Positions 1 through 8,909 of a DNA stretch of 64,000 nt are shown one piece after another. The position numbers and the translations under genes are program-made. Below the pieces are notes generated by a model. The model was not told the origin of the DNA. It searched no databases and worked only from the letters and a program-made list of their open reading frames with translations. The number at the start of each line of letters is the position of its first letter. Within the stretch, counting starts at the first letter, position 1. The stretch comes from Anaerolineales bacterium (GTDB lineage: Bacteria > Chloroflexota > Anaerolineae > Anaerolineales > UBA11579), in NCBI GenBank assembly GCA_021463845.1, contig JAJTXV010000001.1, forward strand, positions 372,001-436,000, written 5' to 3'.

Positions 1-2277
1 GAAGCCAATACTGCTGGGGGTGAAGTCAAAATAGTCTTGATTGGGCCACCAGATGCGCATGTACTCGAACATGTAATAGCTCTGGCCCACGATCGGTTCG
101 ATCTTGCCGTAGTTGGTATCACCCACGATGATGACGGGGAACTGGCGCAGATCACGGCTGGGCTGGTCTGCGTAGTAGCGCTGGTTGGGATAGTTGCGCA
201 GATACCACCAGAAGGGGTAGGAGGTCTCGTTGTCGTAGGCCACCTGCAGATCCAGCGTGTCGGTGGTGCGGCGCGAGATCTCTTCGATCTGGTTGATGGC
301 TATTTTGGAGCCGGGCGCCATGTGGGCGTAGACGAGGTACTCGGTGGCCAGATCGTAGTTGCGGAAGTTGGCGCGCAGCGAAATGCGCAGCGTGAGGGCG
401 GCCAGAGCCGCGAAGCCGACCAAAAGAGCGAGCTTGCCGATGTGCTTGCCGCTCCATTCACCCTGCAGGCCGTAGCGCAGAATGCCATACAAGCCCAACG
501 CCAAGGCAATGAAGAAGAATAGGAAGTGATAGGTGGCCTGCAGCTGGCTTAGCTCGTTGCCCTGGAAAGGAGGCTTAGTGCCCAACAGGGATGTGAGCAC
601 GTTGAAAGCGGCCACCAGTGAAAGCACCACAGACCCCAGCAGCAGCCAGCCGTGCTTGCTGGCAAAGCCAGCCCAGGGAATGCGGGCGATCAGGCGCGAG
701 ACGGCCCAGGCGGCCAGCAGCAGCATGGGAATGGCGATGTGCAGGGTAAGCCAGGGCATGCGCTCGCCGGCGATGGTGTAGGCCGCCAGGGCCGAGACGG
801 CCCAGAAGGCGAACAGCACCAGCGCTATTCGGTAACTTTCATGCGGCAGCAGGTCACGGTTCTCGTTATCGGGGCCGCGCTCGCTTTCACGCAGGCGACG
901 CAGGCTGCGCAGGCCCATTACGCCAGCCAACAGGCTGCCGGCGGCGGCCAGGAACTCATAGGCTGGGATCTGCACGCCCCAATAATAGTAGGAGGGCTGG
1001 TTGCCGCGCTCCACGGCCTGCTGCTCGAGCCAATAGCCCAGCGAGCCCACCAGGCCGGAGAAGAAACCCACGCCGTTGCTGAAGATGGTGGTGTAGAAGG
1101 GCACGAAGATGGCGTAGAAGACCGCGCTGCTGATGAGCCAGGCGCGCCCATTGATGAGGAAGCCCAGCCCGGCGGACAGCAGCACCAACACCGCCACGAT
1201 ACCGGAGATGAAGATGAGATTGCTGGTGTCCTGATAAGCCATGGGGTCGTGGTGCAGCCAGCGGATGGGGAAGGCTGAGAGGTGCGGCAGCACCAGGGCG
1301 AAGAGCAGGCCCATCAACACGAAGGCGCGCTCCTGGCGCAAGCGCGGCAGCCCGTAACCAATGAACAGAGACGCCAGAGCCGCGATCAGGGACGCGGCGC
1401 CCAGCCCGCCGAGGATGATGGTGGTGGCCGACAGCGGCGAGTTGAACGCCGCGGCTGCCGTGTCGCCGGCGACGACAGGCTCTTCCACTTGTGTGGCGCT
1501 GACCGCGCTGGCGCCGCTCTCGCTGGCCTGGACTTGCGCTCCGATGGCGAGCATGAACAGCACCACGCTGAGCACCAGCGTCACGAAGAATATCAGCCGA
1601 GTATTTTTGCCTTTCCAGGTGCGCGGGGCGATGCGCCAGAGGAACACCAACCCCAGGAAGATCAGCGCCTGGGCCAGGTATATGAAGGATGTTTCTTTTG
1701 AGGTGAAGTGCAGGGCGTTGGCGGCCACCGCAATGTAGATGAATTTGTGCTGGCCGGTGTCCAGGTAGCGCAGAATGGCCCACAGCATCACCAGGCCAAA
1801 CAGGGTCACAAAGATCTCATTGCGGGCGTAGCGGCTGTAGTACATCACGTAAGGCGAAATGAGAAAGAAGAATGATGCCAACAATGCGGCGGTGCGGCCG
1901 AGGTAGCGCCGGAAGGCCCACCAGACAAAGAACACCACCGCCACGCCAAACAGCGCCTGCGGGGCGCGAGCGGTGAAATCGTTGTCGCCAAACAGAAAAT
2001 AACTCAGCGCGAGCATATGAAACTGGATCGGCCCGTGGCTGAGCGGGTGGTGCTGGTAGCCCTGGCCCTTGAAGAGCTGCCAGGAGAAATAGACATGGGT
2101 GGTCTCGTCGTGGCTCATGACGCGCTCGCCCAGCATGTGGAAGCGGGTGACCACGGCTGCCAGCAAGAGCAGCACCACGACGGCATGCTCCCAGGTGAAG
2201 CGCTGTTTGCCAAACAGCGGGCGATCCAGCCAGCTTGGTTGGGAGAAAGTGCGTTCTTTGGCCATAGGTTTTTTCAT
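1..2277 (-). CDS. Agl23-like multi-pass membrane glycosyltransferase (C-terminus cut by window edge)
   Basis: An uninterrupted minus-strand frame starts MKKPMAKERTF and runs off the left edge, so about 759 residues are visible. An early SHDETTH loop after the first membrane segment, followed by HGPIQFHMLALSYFLFG, matches the acidic-loop pattern of GT39/GT-C glycosyltransferases and of the family named flippase activity-associated protein Agl23 (TIGR03663). About ten or more hydrophobic segments follow, then a soluble region rich in Tyr and Trp. The likely role is transfer of a sugar from a lipid carrier outside the membrane. An in-frame Met at 2265 is an alternative start; neither has a clear ribosome site. 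Family assignment is by pattern recall only. Confidence 0.72.
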   Translation of the reverse strand, partial: MKKPMAKERTFSQPSWLDRPLFGKQRFTWEHAVVVLLLLAAVVTRFHMLGERVMSHDETTHVYFSWQLFKGQGYQHHPLSHGPIQFHMLALSYFLFGDNDFTARAPQALFGVAVVFFVWWAFRRYLGRTAALLASFFFLISPYVMYYSRYARNEIFVTLFGLVMLWAILRYLDTGQHKFIYIAVAANALHFTSKETSFIYLAQALIFLGLVFLWRIAPRTWKGKNTRLIFFVTLVLSVVLFMLAIGAQVQASESGASAVSATQVEEPVVAGDTAAAAFNSPLSATTIILGGLGAASLIAALASLFIGYGLPRLRQERAFVLMGLLFALVLPHLSAFPIRWLHHDPMAYQDTSNLIFISGIVAVLVLLSAGLGFLINGRAWLISSAVFYAIFVPFYTTIFSNGVGFFSGLVGSLGYWLEQQAVERGNQPSYYYWGVQIPAYEFLAAAGSLLAGVMGLRSLRRLRESERGPDNENRDLLPHESYRIALVLFAFWAVSALAAYTIAGERMPWLTLHIAIPMLLLAAWAVSRLIARIPWAGFASKHGWLLLGSVVLSLVAAFNVLTSLLGTKPPFQGNELSQLQATYHFLFFFIALALGLYGILRYGLQGEWSGKHIGKLALLVGFAALAALTLRISLRANFRNYDLATEYLVYAHMAPGSKIAINQIEEISRRTTDTLDLQVAYDNETSYPFWWYLRNYPNQRYYADQPSRDLRQFPVIIVGDTNYGKIEPIVGQSYYMFEYMRIWWPNQDYFDFTPSSIGF

Positions 2278-2361
2278 ATAGGTAGGGGGAATGTTGCTCA
2301 ATTGTACGGGCAGGCGCAACATTCGGCAACTGGACGGCGCATAAAGCGCCGTGGGGTGGGG

Positions 2362-3606
2362 TTAGGGCTTGGCCGCCGGGGCGAAGCGTTCCCGCTTGCC
2401 CAGGCGCACATGTAGGTAATAGAAGAACAGCACGGCCGCCGCGCACACCACGCCGCTGCCGTACCACAACAGGTTGGGATCGTAGTTGTCCAATATGTAG
2501 CCAGCCGCAGCCGGGCCGAGGGCGGCGGGCAGCGCCCACACCAGGCTGAACACGGCCATGTAACGGCCGCGCATGGCCTCGGGCGCGAAGTTGGCCGCCA
2601 GCGCCGAGGCGGTGGGCACCACGACCATCTCACCGATCGTGATGATGATGATGGCGCCCATGAACAGCCAGTAAGCGGCCACAAAGCCAAACAGGCTGAA
2701 GCCAATGACGTAGAACAGCGTGCCCAGCGCCATCATCAGGAAAGGCGGGCGCAGTTTGATGACGCGCGTCACCCAGAATTGGAAGAGGATCACGGTGACG
2801 CCGCTAGTGGTCATCAGCAGGCCGAAGCCTTGTGGGTCAATGCTGTGATGGTCTCGCAAGTAGATGGAGAGCGTGCCGTACATCTGGATGTAGACCATGC
2901 CCATCAGGATGGACGCAAGGATGAAAGCCACGAACGGCAGGTCACGCAGAACTTTAAAGTAGCCGGCAAAGGTTTGGCTCAGTTTCTCGCTTGCCTGGGC
3001 CTCGCTGGCTTTGGGTTTCGTCTCTGCTATGTAGATGAAGAACAACAAAGCAACGATGCAGCTGATGATGGCATCGGCAACGAAGAGGTAGAAGAAAGAG
3101 AAACCGGCTAGCAGGCCGCCGATGCTGGGGCCAACGATCCAGGTCATGTTGGCGACCACGCGCAGGATGCCAAAGCCCTCCTGGCGTTGCTCTTCTGGCA
3201 GGATGTCGGCGATCATGGCTTGGTGGGCCGGGCCGGCCAGCTCGCCAAAGATGCCGCTGATGGCGGCCAGCACATACATCCAGCGCAACTCGGCCACCAG
3301 ACCCAGCGAGATAGTGGTGAGCGCGCTGAACACCAGGCCAGCGATGATCAGCTTCTTGCGCCCGATGCGGTCGGTCAGCGCACCGCCGACCATGGAGCCG
3401 AGCAGCGAGAAGACCGAGAAAGTGCCGAGCACCAGGCCAGCCTGGGTAGCGCCGATGTTGAAGCGCTGCGTGACGTACAAGGCGAAGAAGGGGAAGAGCA
3501 GCGTGCGGCCGATGCCATCCACGAACGAGACGGCCACCACGGGCCAGAAGGCGCGCGGGAATTCGTTGTAGATCTTGCGGATGCGTTGCGTGAAGGAAGT
3601 TCGCAT
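2362..3606 (-). CDS. MFS transporter, DHA1-type drug exporter-like
   Basis: A 414-residue protein with about 12 hydrophobic segments. The MFS signature between helices 2 and 3 is visible as GGALTDRIGRKKLIIAG near residues 68-85, and a proline/glycine-rich helix 5 (WIVGPSIGGLLAG) resembles motif C of drug:proton antiporters. The start ATG at 3606 has a GAGGG ribosome site about 6 bases upstream. It lies 84 bases upstream of the glycosyltransferase on the same strand. Substrate cannot be told from sequence. Confidence 0.85.
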   Translation of the reverse strand: MRTSFTQRIRKIYNEFPRAFWPVVAVSFVDGIGRTLLFPFFALYVTQRFNIGATQAGLVLGTFSVFSLLGSMVGGALTDRIGRKKLIIAGLVFSALTTISLGLVAELRWMYVLAAISGIFGELAGPAHQAMIADILPEEQRQEGFGILRVVANMTWIVGPSIGGLLAGFSFFYLFVADAIISCIVALLFFIYIAETKPKASEAQASEKLSQTFAGYFKVLRDLPFVAFILASILMGMVYIQMYGTLSIYLRDHHSIDPQGFGLLMTTSGVTVILFQFWVTRVIKLRPPFLMMALGTLFYVIGFSLFGFVAAYWLFMGAIIIITIGEMVVVPTASALAANFAPEAMRGRYMAVFSLVWALPAALGPAAAGYILDNYDPNLLWYGSGVVCAAAVLFFYYLHVRLGKRERFAPAAKP

Positions 3607-3651
3607 GCGGCCCTCTTTGTAGTGAGCCGCAGTATAGCACGAATGTTCTGG

Positions 3652-4638
3652 CTAGGCAGGCTTGCGCCGCGGGCCACCTGAACGCGGCCCGGAAGGCCGC
3701 CGGCTACCTGGGCGCTTGCCGGTTTGCGGACGCCGGCCTGTTTTGGAATCCTCGCGGCGGCCGCCGCTATCGCGCGGGGGGCGGCCCAGCATAATGCCCG
3801 GCTTGCGCGGCGCCGGCTTGCGGCTGCCCGGGCCTTTGCCGAGTTTGCCTGAGCGGCGGGCTTGCGGCTTGGCCGCCTTGGCCGGGACGCGCTTCTCTGG
3901 CCGCGGCTTGCGGCTGGCGGGTTTCTCCGCCGCCATCAGGTCGCGCACTTCGTCTTCGCTCAGCGGGCGCCATTCACCGGGCTTGAGGTTGCCAACGTAC
4001 AGGTTGGCAATGCGCACGCGGATAAGCTTAGCCACTGGCAGCCCAACCTGCTTGGCAATCTCGCGAATCTGGCGTTTGTGGCCCTCGTGCATGATCACGC
4101 GCAGCCAGGCGCCCTTGCCGTACAAGTGCTCGACGCGCACATCGGCAGGGCGGGTGCGTGTGCCGTCTTCCAGCACTACGCCGCGGCGCCAGGTGGCCAG
4201 CTGCTCCGCATCCGGTTGGCGGGCCACCAGCACGCGGTACTCCTTCTCCTGCTCGTAGCGCGGGTGGCTGACGCGCTGGGTCAGCTCGCCGTCATTGGTG
4301 AGCAGCATCAGGCCTTCGCTCTCCTTATCCAGGCGGCCCACCAGGTGGAGTTGGCCGCCACCCGGGATAAGGTCGGTCACCTTTTGGCGCGGCTCCGGCC
4401 CGCCGGTGGTGGAGAGTACGCCGCGCGGTTTGTAGACGGCGAAGTAGACCGGCGCGGCCGCGGCAGCAATGCGGCGGCCGTCCACCTTGATGGCGTCGTG
4501 GGCCGCATCGGCTTTGGCGCCGATGCCAACCACGGCCCCGTTGACAGTCACGCGGCCGTTCTCGATGAGCTCTTCGGCGGCGCGGCGTGAGCCGTAACCG
4601 GCGCGAGCCAGGATCTTTTGCAGGCGTTCTTCAGCCAT
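3652..4638 (-). CDS. rluB: 23S/16S rRNA pseudouridine synthase, RsuA/RluB family
   Basis: This 328-residue protein begins MAEERLQKILARAGYGSRR, an S4 RNA-binding domain (about residues 3-60). The catalytic domain carries the family motif HLVGRLDKESEGLMLLTNDG near residues 97-116, with the catalytic Asp in GRLDKESEG, and the late motif HEGHKRQIREI. The last 75 residues are a Lys/Arg/Pro-rich basic tail common in high-GC homologues and probably binding rRNA. The frame stays open upstream to 4926, but that part would overlap the divergent paaF gene and lacks homology, so the ATG at 4638 is chosen. RluB versus RsuA specificity is not certain. Confidence 0.88.
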   Translation of the reverse strand: MAEERLQKILARAGYGSRRAAEELIENGRVTVNGAVVGIGAKADAAHDAIKVDGRRIAAAAAPVYFAVYKPRGVLSTTGGPEPRQKVTDLIPGGGQLHLVGRLDKESEGLMLLTNDGELTQRVSHPRYEQEKEYRVLVARQPDAEQLATWRRGVVLEDGTRTRPADVRVEHLYGKGAWLRVIMHEGHKRQIREIAKQVGLPVAKLIRVRIANLYVGNLKPGEWRPLSEDEVRDLMAAEKPASRKPRPEKRVPAKAAKPQARRSGKLGKGPGSRKPAPRKPGIMLGRPPRDSGGRREDSKTGRRPQTGKRPGSRRPSGPRSGGPRRKPA

Positions 4639-4711
4639 GCGTGAATAGTAATGGGTATTGTGAAAATATGGTGAAGAATGCGGTGAGCATAATGCCCGTA
4701 TACTTAAGCGC

Positions 4712-5485
4712 ATGAGCGAACCCCTGGTTTTGATCGAACACAGATCGCCGCTGGCCGTCGTGCGCCTTAACCGGCCGGACAAGCTGAACGCCCTCAGCCC
4801 GGACATGCTGCGTGCGTTGGCGGAGGCTTTCGAAGCCCTGAACGCTGATGAGCAAGTCCGTGTGATCGTGCTGTATGGCGGCGAGCGTGCCTTTGCGGCC
4901 GGCGCCGATATTGAAGCCATGGCCAAGGCCGGCCCGGTGGATATCTATGTGCGCAACACCCGCGCCCTGTGGCAGCGCATCTGGGGCATTGATAAGCCCG
5001 TGGTGGCGGCGGTGAGCGGCGTGGCCTTTGGCGGCGGCTGCGAGCTGGCGCTGGGCTGTGACCTGATCGTGGCCGGCGAGACAGCCCGTTTCGCCCAGCC
5101 GGAGATCAAGCTGGGCATCATGCCCGGCGCGGGCGGCACGCAACGCCTGGCGCGGGCCATCGGCCCGGCGCGGGCGATGGAGATGGTGCTGACCGGTGAG
5201 CCGCTGGCCGCTGAGGCGGCCCTGCAGGCCGGCCTGGTGAACCGCGTCGTGGCTGACGAGCAGGTGCTGGACGCGGCGCTCGAGCTGGCTGGCGTGGTGG
5301 CTGAGCGCCCGGCGGTAGCCGTGCGCCTGGCGCGCCAGGCGCTGCGCTACGGCCTGGAGCGCACGCTGCAGGAGGGCATGGAACTGGAGCGCCGCAATTA
5401 TTTGATGACCTACGACACGCAAGACCAGAAAGAAGGCATGGGCGCGTTTCTGGAGAAGCGTAAAGCCAAGTTTGTTGGCAAGTAG
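4712..5485 (+). CDS. paaF: Enoyl-CoA hydratase (PaaF-like)
   Basis: A 257-residue crotonase. The oxyanion-hole segments are visible as AFAAGADIEAMA (about residue 60-72) and GVAFGGGCELALGCDLIVA (about 105-123), and the catalytic Glu region as EIKLGIMPGAGGTQRL (about 131-146). It would hydrate 2,3-dehydroadipyl-CoA or another enoyl-CoA. The next gene is a two-domain 3-hydroxyacyl-CoA dehydrogenase and paaABCD lie 9 kb downstream on the same strand, which supports a role in phenylacetate degradation. A general beta-oxidation role is the alternative. The divergent promoter region with rluB is only 73 bases. Confidence 0.85.
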   Translation: MSEPLVLIEHRSPLAVVRLNRPDKLNALSPDMLRALAEAFEALNADEQVRVIVLYGGERAFAAGADIEAMAKAGPVDIYVRNTRALWQRIWGIDKPVVAAVSGVAFGGGCELALGCDLIVAGETARFAQPEIKLGIMPGAGGTQRLARAIGPARAMEMVLTGEPLAAEAALQAGLVNRVVADEQVLDAALELAGVVAERPAVAVRLARQALRYGLERTLQEGMELERRNYLMTYDTQDQKEGMGAFLEKRKAKFVGK

Positions 5486-5540
5486 CAATCTCCAATCTCG
5501 AATCTCTGTTTCGGGATTGGGAGATCAGAGAATGGAGATT
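5486..5540. repeat. Intergenic palindromic repeat, AATCTCCAATCTC family
   Basis: An inverted repeat fills the gap between paaF and paaH: the left arm reads CAATCTCCAATCTCGAATCT and the right arm ends GAGAATGGAGATTG. Related copies lie at 13938-13992, 16947-17002 and 37986-38042, with a half copy inside paaC. The right arm contributes the GGAG that probably acts as ribosome site for paaH. Confidence 0.75.
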
Positions 5541-5544
5541 GACT

Positions 5545-7077
5545 TTGGCTTCTAGTTCTAGACTTCCCGTTATCGGCGTGATCGGCGCCGGCACTATGGG
5601 CTCCGGGATCGCCCTGGTGGCGCTCTCAGCCGGCGCGCAGGTCATCTTGCAGGATACGTATGCGCCCGTGCTGGCCAAGGCGGACGCGTACATCAAGAAG
5701 TTCCTTGAAAAGAAAGACAAATCGGCTTTGTATGCCAACCTGACCCTCACCGAGAGCCTGGATGACTTTGCGCGTGCCGAAGTGGTGATCGAAGCCGCGC
5801 CGGAACGGCTGGAACTCAAGCAGGAGCTGTTCGCCAAACTTGATGCGGTGTGTGCGACCGAAGCGATATTGGCGACAAACACCAGCACGCTCTCGGTGAC
5901 CGCCGTGGCGGCCACCACCAAGCACCCCGCCCGCGTGGCCGGCATGCACTTCTTCAACCCCGCGCCGGTGCTGCCGCTGGTGGAGGTGGTGCGGGCTGCG
6001 CAAAGCAGCCCGGCCACGGTGGAGGCGCTGGTGGCTTTGGCAGAAGCGCTGGGCAAGACGCCGGTGGTCACCGGCGACACGCCCGGCTTCATCGTCAACC
6101 GCGTGGCGCGGCCTTTCTACGGTGAAGCGCTGCGCCTGTTAGGGGAACGGGTGGCGGGCTTTGAGGATATTGACCGGCTGGTGGAGCAGGGGGCGGGCTT
6201 CCGTATGGGGCCATTCCGGCTGATGGACCTGATCGGTATCGACATCAACGCCGGTGCCATGCGCTCCATGTATGAGCAAACATATAACGAGCCGCGCTAC
6301 CGGCCGCACTGGATCCAGATGCAAAAGCTAGCCGCTGGCGAGCTGGGGCGCAAAACTGGCAAAGGCTTCTACGAATACAAAGATGGGGAAAAAGGCAAGG
6401 ATGAAGGCGGAGGGATGAAGGATGAAGGGGGGCGTGGCGAAGGTAGCCTGCTGATCTCATCCGGAAGTTTTGCGCCTGGCCTGGCCGAACTGGCGGTGAA
6501 GGCGGGCTTCACCATGAGCCATGAGCTCAGCGGCCGGCCGGTGGCGGCGTTCGTGGCCGCCGGGCGCAGCCAGGGCGCGGCCGCCATTGTGGCGGCCTGG
6601 GACGCGGCCCTGGAGCCCAGCGTGCCGCTGCTGGTGCAGGGCGCCGACATCACGCTGAGCGAAGTGCGTAGCTGGGTGCAGCACCCGCAGCGCGTGGCGG
6701 TGTTCGATGGCTTATTCCTCGACGGCGCTCTGGTGACCGCCAGCGGGCCGGCTGAGCTGCAGGCTCAGGTGGCGGCGCTGTTCGCCAGCCTGGGACGCCA
6801 GCTGGTGTGGGTGGCTGAGAGCCCGGCGCTGGTGCTGCCGCGCATTGTGTGCCAGCTGATCAACGAGGCCAGCTTCGCCGTGTTGGAAGGCGTGGCGGAA
6901 GGCGACACGATCGATCTGGCCATGAAGCTGGGCGTGAACTACCCGCGCGGCTTGCTGGAGTGGGGGGCACAGCTGGGCTGGGAGCGCGTGCTGGCCGTAC
7001 TGGATCATCTGTATGCTGAGTACCACGAGGAGCGCTATCGCGCTTCGGTGCTGCTGCGCCGATGGGCGCGAGGATAG
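5545..7077 (+). CDS. paaH: 3-hydroxyacyl-CoA dehydrogenase with two C-terminal domains (PaaH-like)
   Basis: About 510 residues. An N-terminal NAD-binding Rossmann fold shows GVIGAGTMGSGIA, and the dehydrogenase domain has HFFNPAPVLPLVEVV and GDTPGFIVNRVARPF. A second 3HCDH C-terminal domain (about residues 310-510) is shared with PaaH, which oxidises 3-hydroxyadipyl-CoA. Between the two parts is a low-complexity linker rich in Gly, Lys, Asp and Glu (DNA 6385-6440) built from GGATGAAGG units like those at 20151-20180, so it looks like repeat DNA captured in frame. The TTG at 5545 is chosen because GGAG lies 7 bases upstream; TTG 5539 is the alternative. Confidence 0.88.
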   Translation: MASSSRLPVIGVIGAGTMGSGIALVALSAGAQVILQDTYAPVLAKADAYIKKFLEKKDKSALYANLTLTESLDDFARAEVVIEAAPERLELKQELFAKLDAVCATEAILATNTSTLSVTAVAATTKHPARVAGMHFFNPAPVLPLVEVVRAAQSSPATVEALVALAEALGKTPVVTGDTPGFIVNRVARPFYGEALRLLGERVAGFEDIDRLVEQGAGFRMGPFRLMDLIGIDINAGAMRSMYEQTYNEPRYRPHWIQMQKLAAGELGRKTGKGFYEYKDGEKGKDEGGGMKDEGGRGEGSLLISSGSFAPGLAELAVKAGFTMSHELSGRPVAAFVAAGRSQGAAAIVAAWDAALEPSVPLLVQGADITLSEVRSWVQHPQRVAVFDGLFLDGALVTASGPAELQAQVAALFASLGRQLVWVAESPALVLPRIVCQLINEASFAVLEGVAEGDTIDLAMKLGVNYPRGLLEWGAQLGWERVLAVLDHLYAEYHEERYRASVLLRRWARG

Positions 7078-7083
7078 GGCAGC

Positions 7084-7689
7084 TTGGCTATCTACTCTCT
7101 TGCAGGACAAGAAGAAAGAGAAAGAAGACAGCTCGATCTACGTCAGGCTCATGTAGCCTCGCTTACTCAGTATGTGCTAAGCCTTAGAGCTCAGTATGGC
7201 TTGAGTAGTGAAATCCCGTTTTTCGATCCCCTTGATGGGGGAGTTAATGCAAAAGTTCTTTTCTTGCTCGAGGCACCTGGCGGCAAAGCAGTCGCATCAG
7301 GGTTTATCTCTCGCGACAATCCAGATCCTACTGCTCGTAATGTGAGCTTAATATCGGAAGAGGCTGGTCTTTCGCGCAAACTAACGATTGCATGGAATAT
7401 TGTTCCTTGGTACGTAGGTTCTGAAACGAGAATTAGGGCTGTCAATCAAACAGACATCGCCTCAGCTATTCAAGCATTACGAGAATTACGACCTTTACTC
7501 CCCGATATAAGAGTCGTTCTGTTGGTGGGCAGCAAAGCTCAAAGGGCTAAAGATGTTGTTGACACCCTCTTTGGTGTGCCAAGCCTAAGTTGTCCACATC
7601 CTAGCCAACGAGTGTTCAATGTCTGGCCAGAAAAGCGCAACATAGTAAAAGAAATCTTTGCCCAGGCAGCTAGACTTGCCGTTGGCTAA
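7084..7689 (+). CDS. Uracil-DNA glycosylase superfamily-like protein, probably acquired
   Basis: A 201-residue protein. LFLLEAPGGKA, RDNPDPTARN, WNIVPWYVG and the late CPHPSQRVFN match the layout of the UDG superfamily, in which a Pro-Gly loop, an Asn/Pro-containing strand and a final H-P-S motif form the uracil pocket. Activity is not assured, since the first motif is divergent. Base composition (roughly mid-40s % GC, many TTA/AGA/ATA codons) differs sharply from its neighbours, a sign of transfer. The start is TTG, 6 bases after paaH. Its 3' end overlaps the convergent MFS gene by 20 bases. Confidence 0.65.
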   Translation: MAIYSLAGQEERERRQLDLRQAHVASLTQYVLSLRAQYGLSSEIPFFDPLDGGVNAKVLFLLEAPGGKAVASGFISRDNPDPTARNVSLISEEAGLSRKLTIAWNIVPWYVGSETRIRAVNQTDIASAIQALRELRPLLPDIRVVLLVGSKAQRAKDVVDTLFGVPSLSCPHPSQRVFNVWPEKRNIVKEIFAQAARLAVG

Positions 7690-8848
7690 GGGATTTTCTC
7701 CGCGCCAGCAGCACGCCAGCTGTGACCAGCATGATGCCCAGGCCCAGCCAGTTCATCAGATCCCAGCCGGTGCTGTGCAGCAGTGAGCCTGCTGAGAACG
7801 AAGACAGAGCCTGAACTGCAAAGATGGTGAAATCATTGCTAGCTTGGGTCTTGAAGCGCTCGGACTCGCGATAGGTTGAAGTGAGCAGCACCGTCCCGCC
7901 GACGAAGAGCAGGTTCCAACCCAGGCCCAGCAGCACCAGCGTCGTCCAGTAGCCCGGCAGCTGCACGCTTAGCAAGCCGCTCACATTGCACAGCACCATC
8001 AGCAGAACGCCTGCCAGCATGATGCGCAGCGTGCCGAACTTTTCTATGAGAAAACCGCTGAACAGCGAGGGTAGGTACATGGCGATGATATGGCTCTGGA
8101 TGACGAAGGCGGTTTCATCCAGACTGAAGCCGTGGCCGTGCATGTGCAGCGGCGTGGCGGTCATGATGAAAACCATCAGCCCATAGCTGGCCACGCCTGC
8201 CAGCACGGCTACTTGGTAATTGGGCTGGCGGCCGATCTCGGCCAGCGGGCGCTCTGGCTGCGTGGCGGCCGTGGTGTCGTCAGTTTTGGCGCTGGTGTTG
8301 CGATACAGCAACACCAGCAGCAGGCCCAGGCCGTACAAGGTCGCCAGGGCCGCAAAGGAGCCGGCGTACAGCACCGGCAGCAGGTCCTGGCCGCGCTTGG
8401 CGATCTCAGGCCCCAGGATGCCGGCCAGGATGCCGCCCACTAGCACCAGCGAAACCGCCCGGCCAGACAGCGCAGCCGGCACGCTTTCCGTGGCGGCGAA
8501 GCGGTATTGCAACACAAAGGCGCTGTGCTGGCCCATCAGGAACACGGCCGCGCACAGCAGGGCAAAGTTGGCCTGACTGACCGCCAAGGCGGCCAGACCC
8601 GCGCCGGCCAGGGCGATCACCAGGGAGAGCAGGAAGCCGGCTTTGCGCCCGATGCGCCGCATCAGCAGGGCGGCTGGGATGCTGAACAAGGCCGTGCTGA
8701 CCACGCCCAGTGAGTTGGGCAGGGTGGCCAGGCTGGCCGAAGGAGCGATCTGCTCACCGATGATGCCGGTCAGCAGCAGCACGATCGAACTGCCGCACAT
8801 GCCGATGGCCTGCAGCAGCGCCAATATCAAAACATTTCTCGATTGCAT
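7670..8848 (-). CDS. MFS transporter
   Basis: A 392-residue protein starting MQSRNVLILALLQAIGM. Twelve hydrophobic segments, the loop ALLMRRIGRKAGFLLSL after helix 2 (MFS motif A) and LVGGILAGILGPEIAKRG in helix 5 mark a major facilitator of the YajR/unknown-drug type. The frame is open upstream to 8920, but that would overlap the divergent gene at 8910, so the ATG at 8848 is preferred. It is divergent from the membrane protein at 8910, with about 60 bases between them for both promoters. Confidence 0.82.
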   Translation of the reverse strand: MQSRNVLILALLQAIGMCGSSIVLLLTGIIGEQIAPSASLATLPNSLGVVSTALFSIPAALLMRRIGRKAGFLLSLVIALAGAGLAALAVSQANFALLCAAVFLMGQHSAFVLQYRFAATESVPAALSGRAVSLVLVGGILAGILGPEIAKRGQDLLPVLYAGSFAALATLYGLGLLLVLLYRNTSAKTDDTTAATQPERPLAEIGRQPNYQVAVLAGVASYGLMVFIMTATPLHMHGHGFSLDETAFVIQSHIIAMYLPSLFSGFLIEKFGTLRIMLAGVLLMVLCNVSGLLSVQLPGYWTTLVLLGLGWNLLFVGGTVLLTSTYRESERFKTQASNDFTIFAVQALSSFSAGSLLHSTGWDLMNWLGLGIMLVTAGVLLARRKSLSQRQV

Positions 8849-8909
8849 AGATATCCAGTTGCAAGAAGGCGGGGAGTGGCCAGGATTATAATGCCGCGCC
8901 GGAGGCAGC

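Noticed and set aside
4639-4926. N-terminal extension of the pseudouridine synthase by 96 residues
   Set aside because: It overlaps the divergent paaF gene, is not S4-like, and a good family start exists at 4638.
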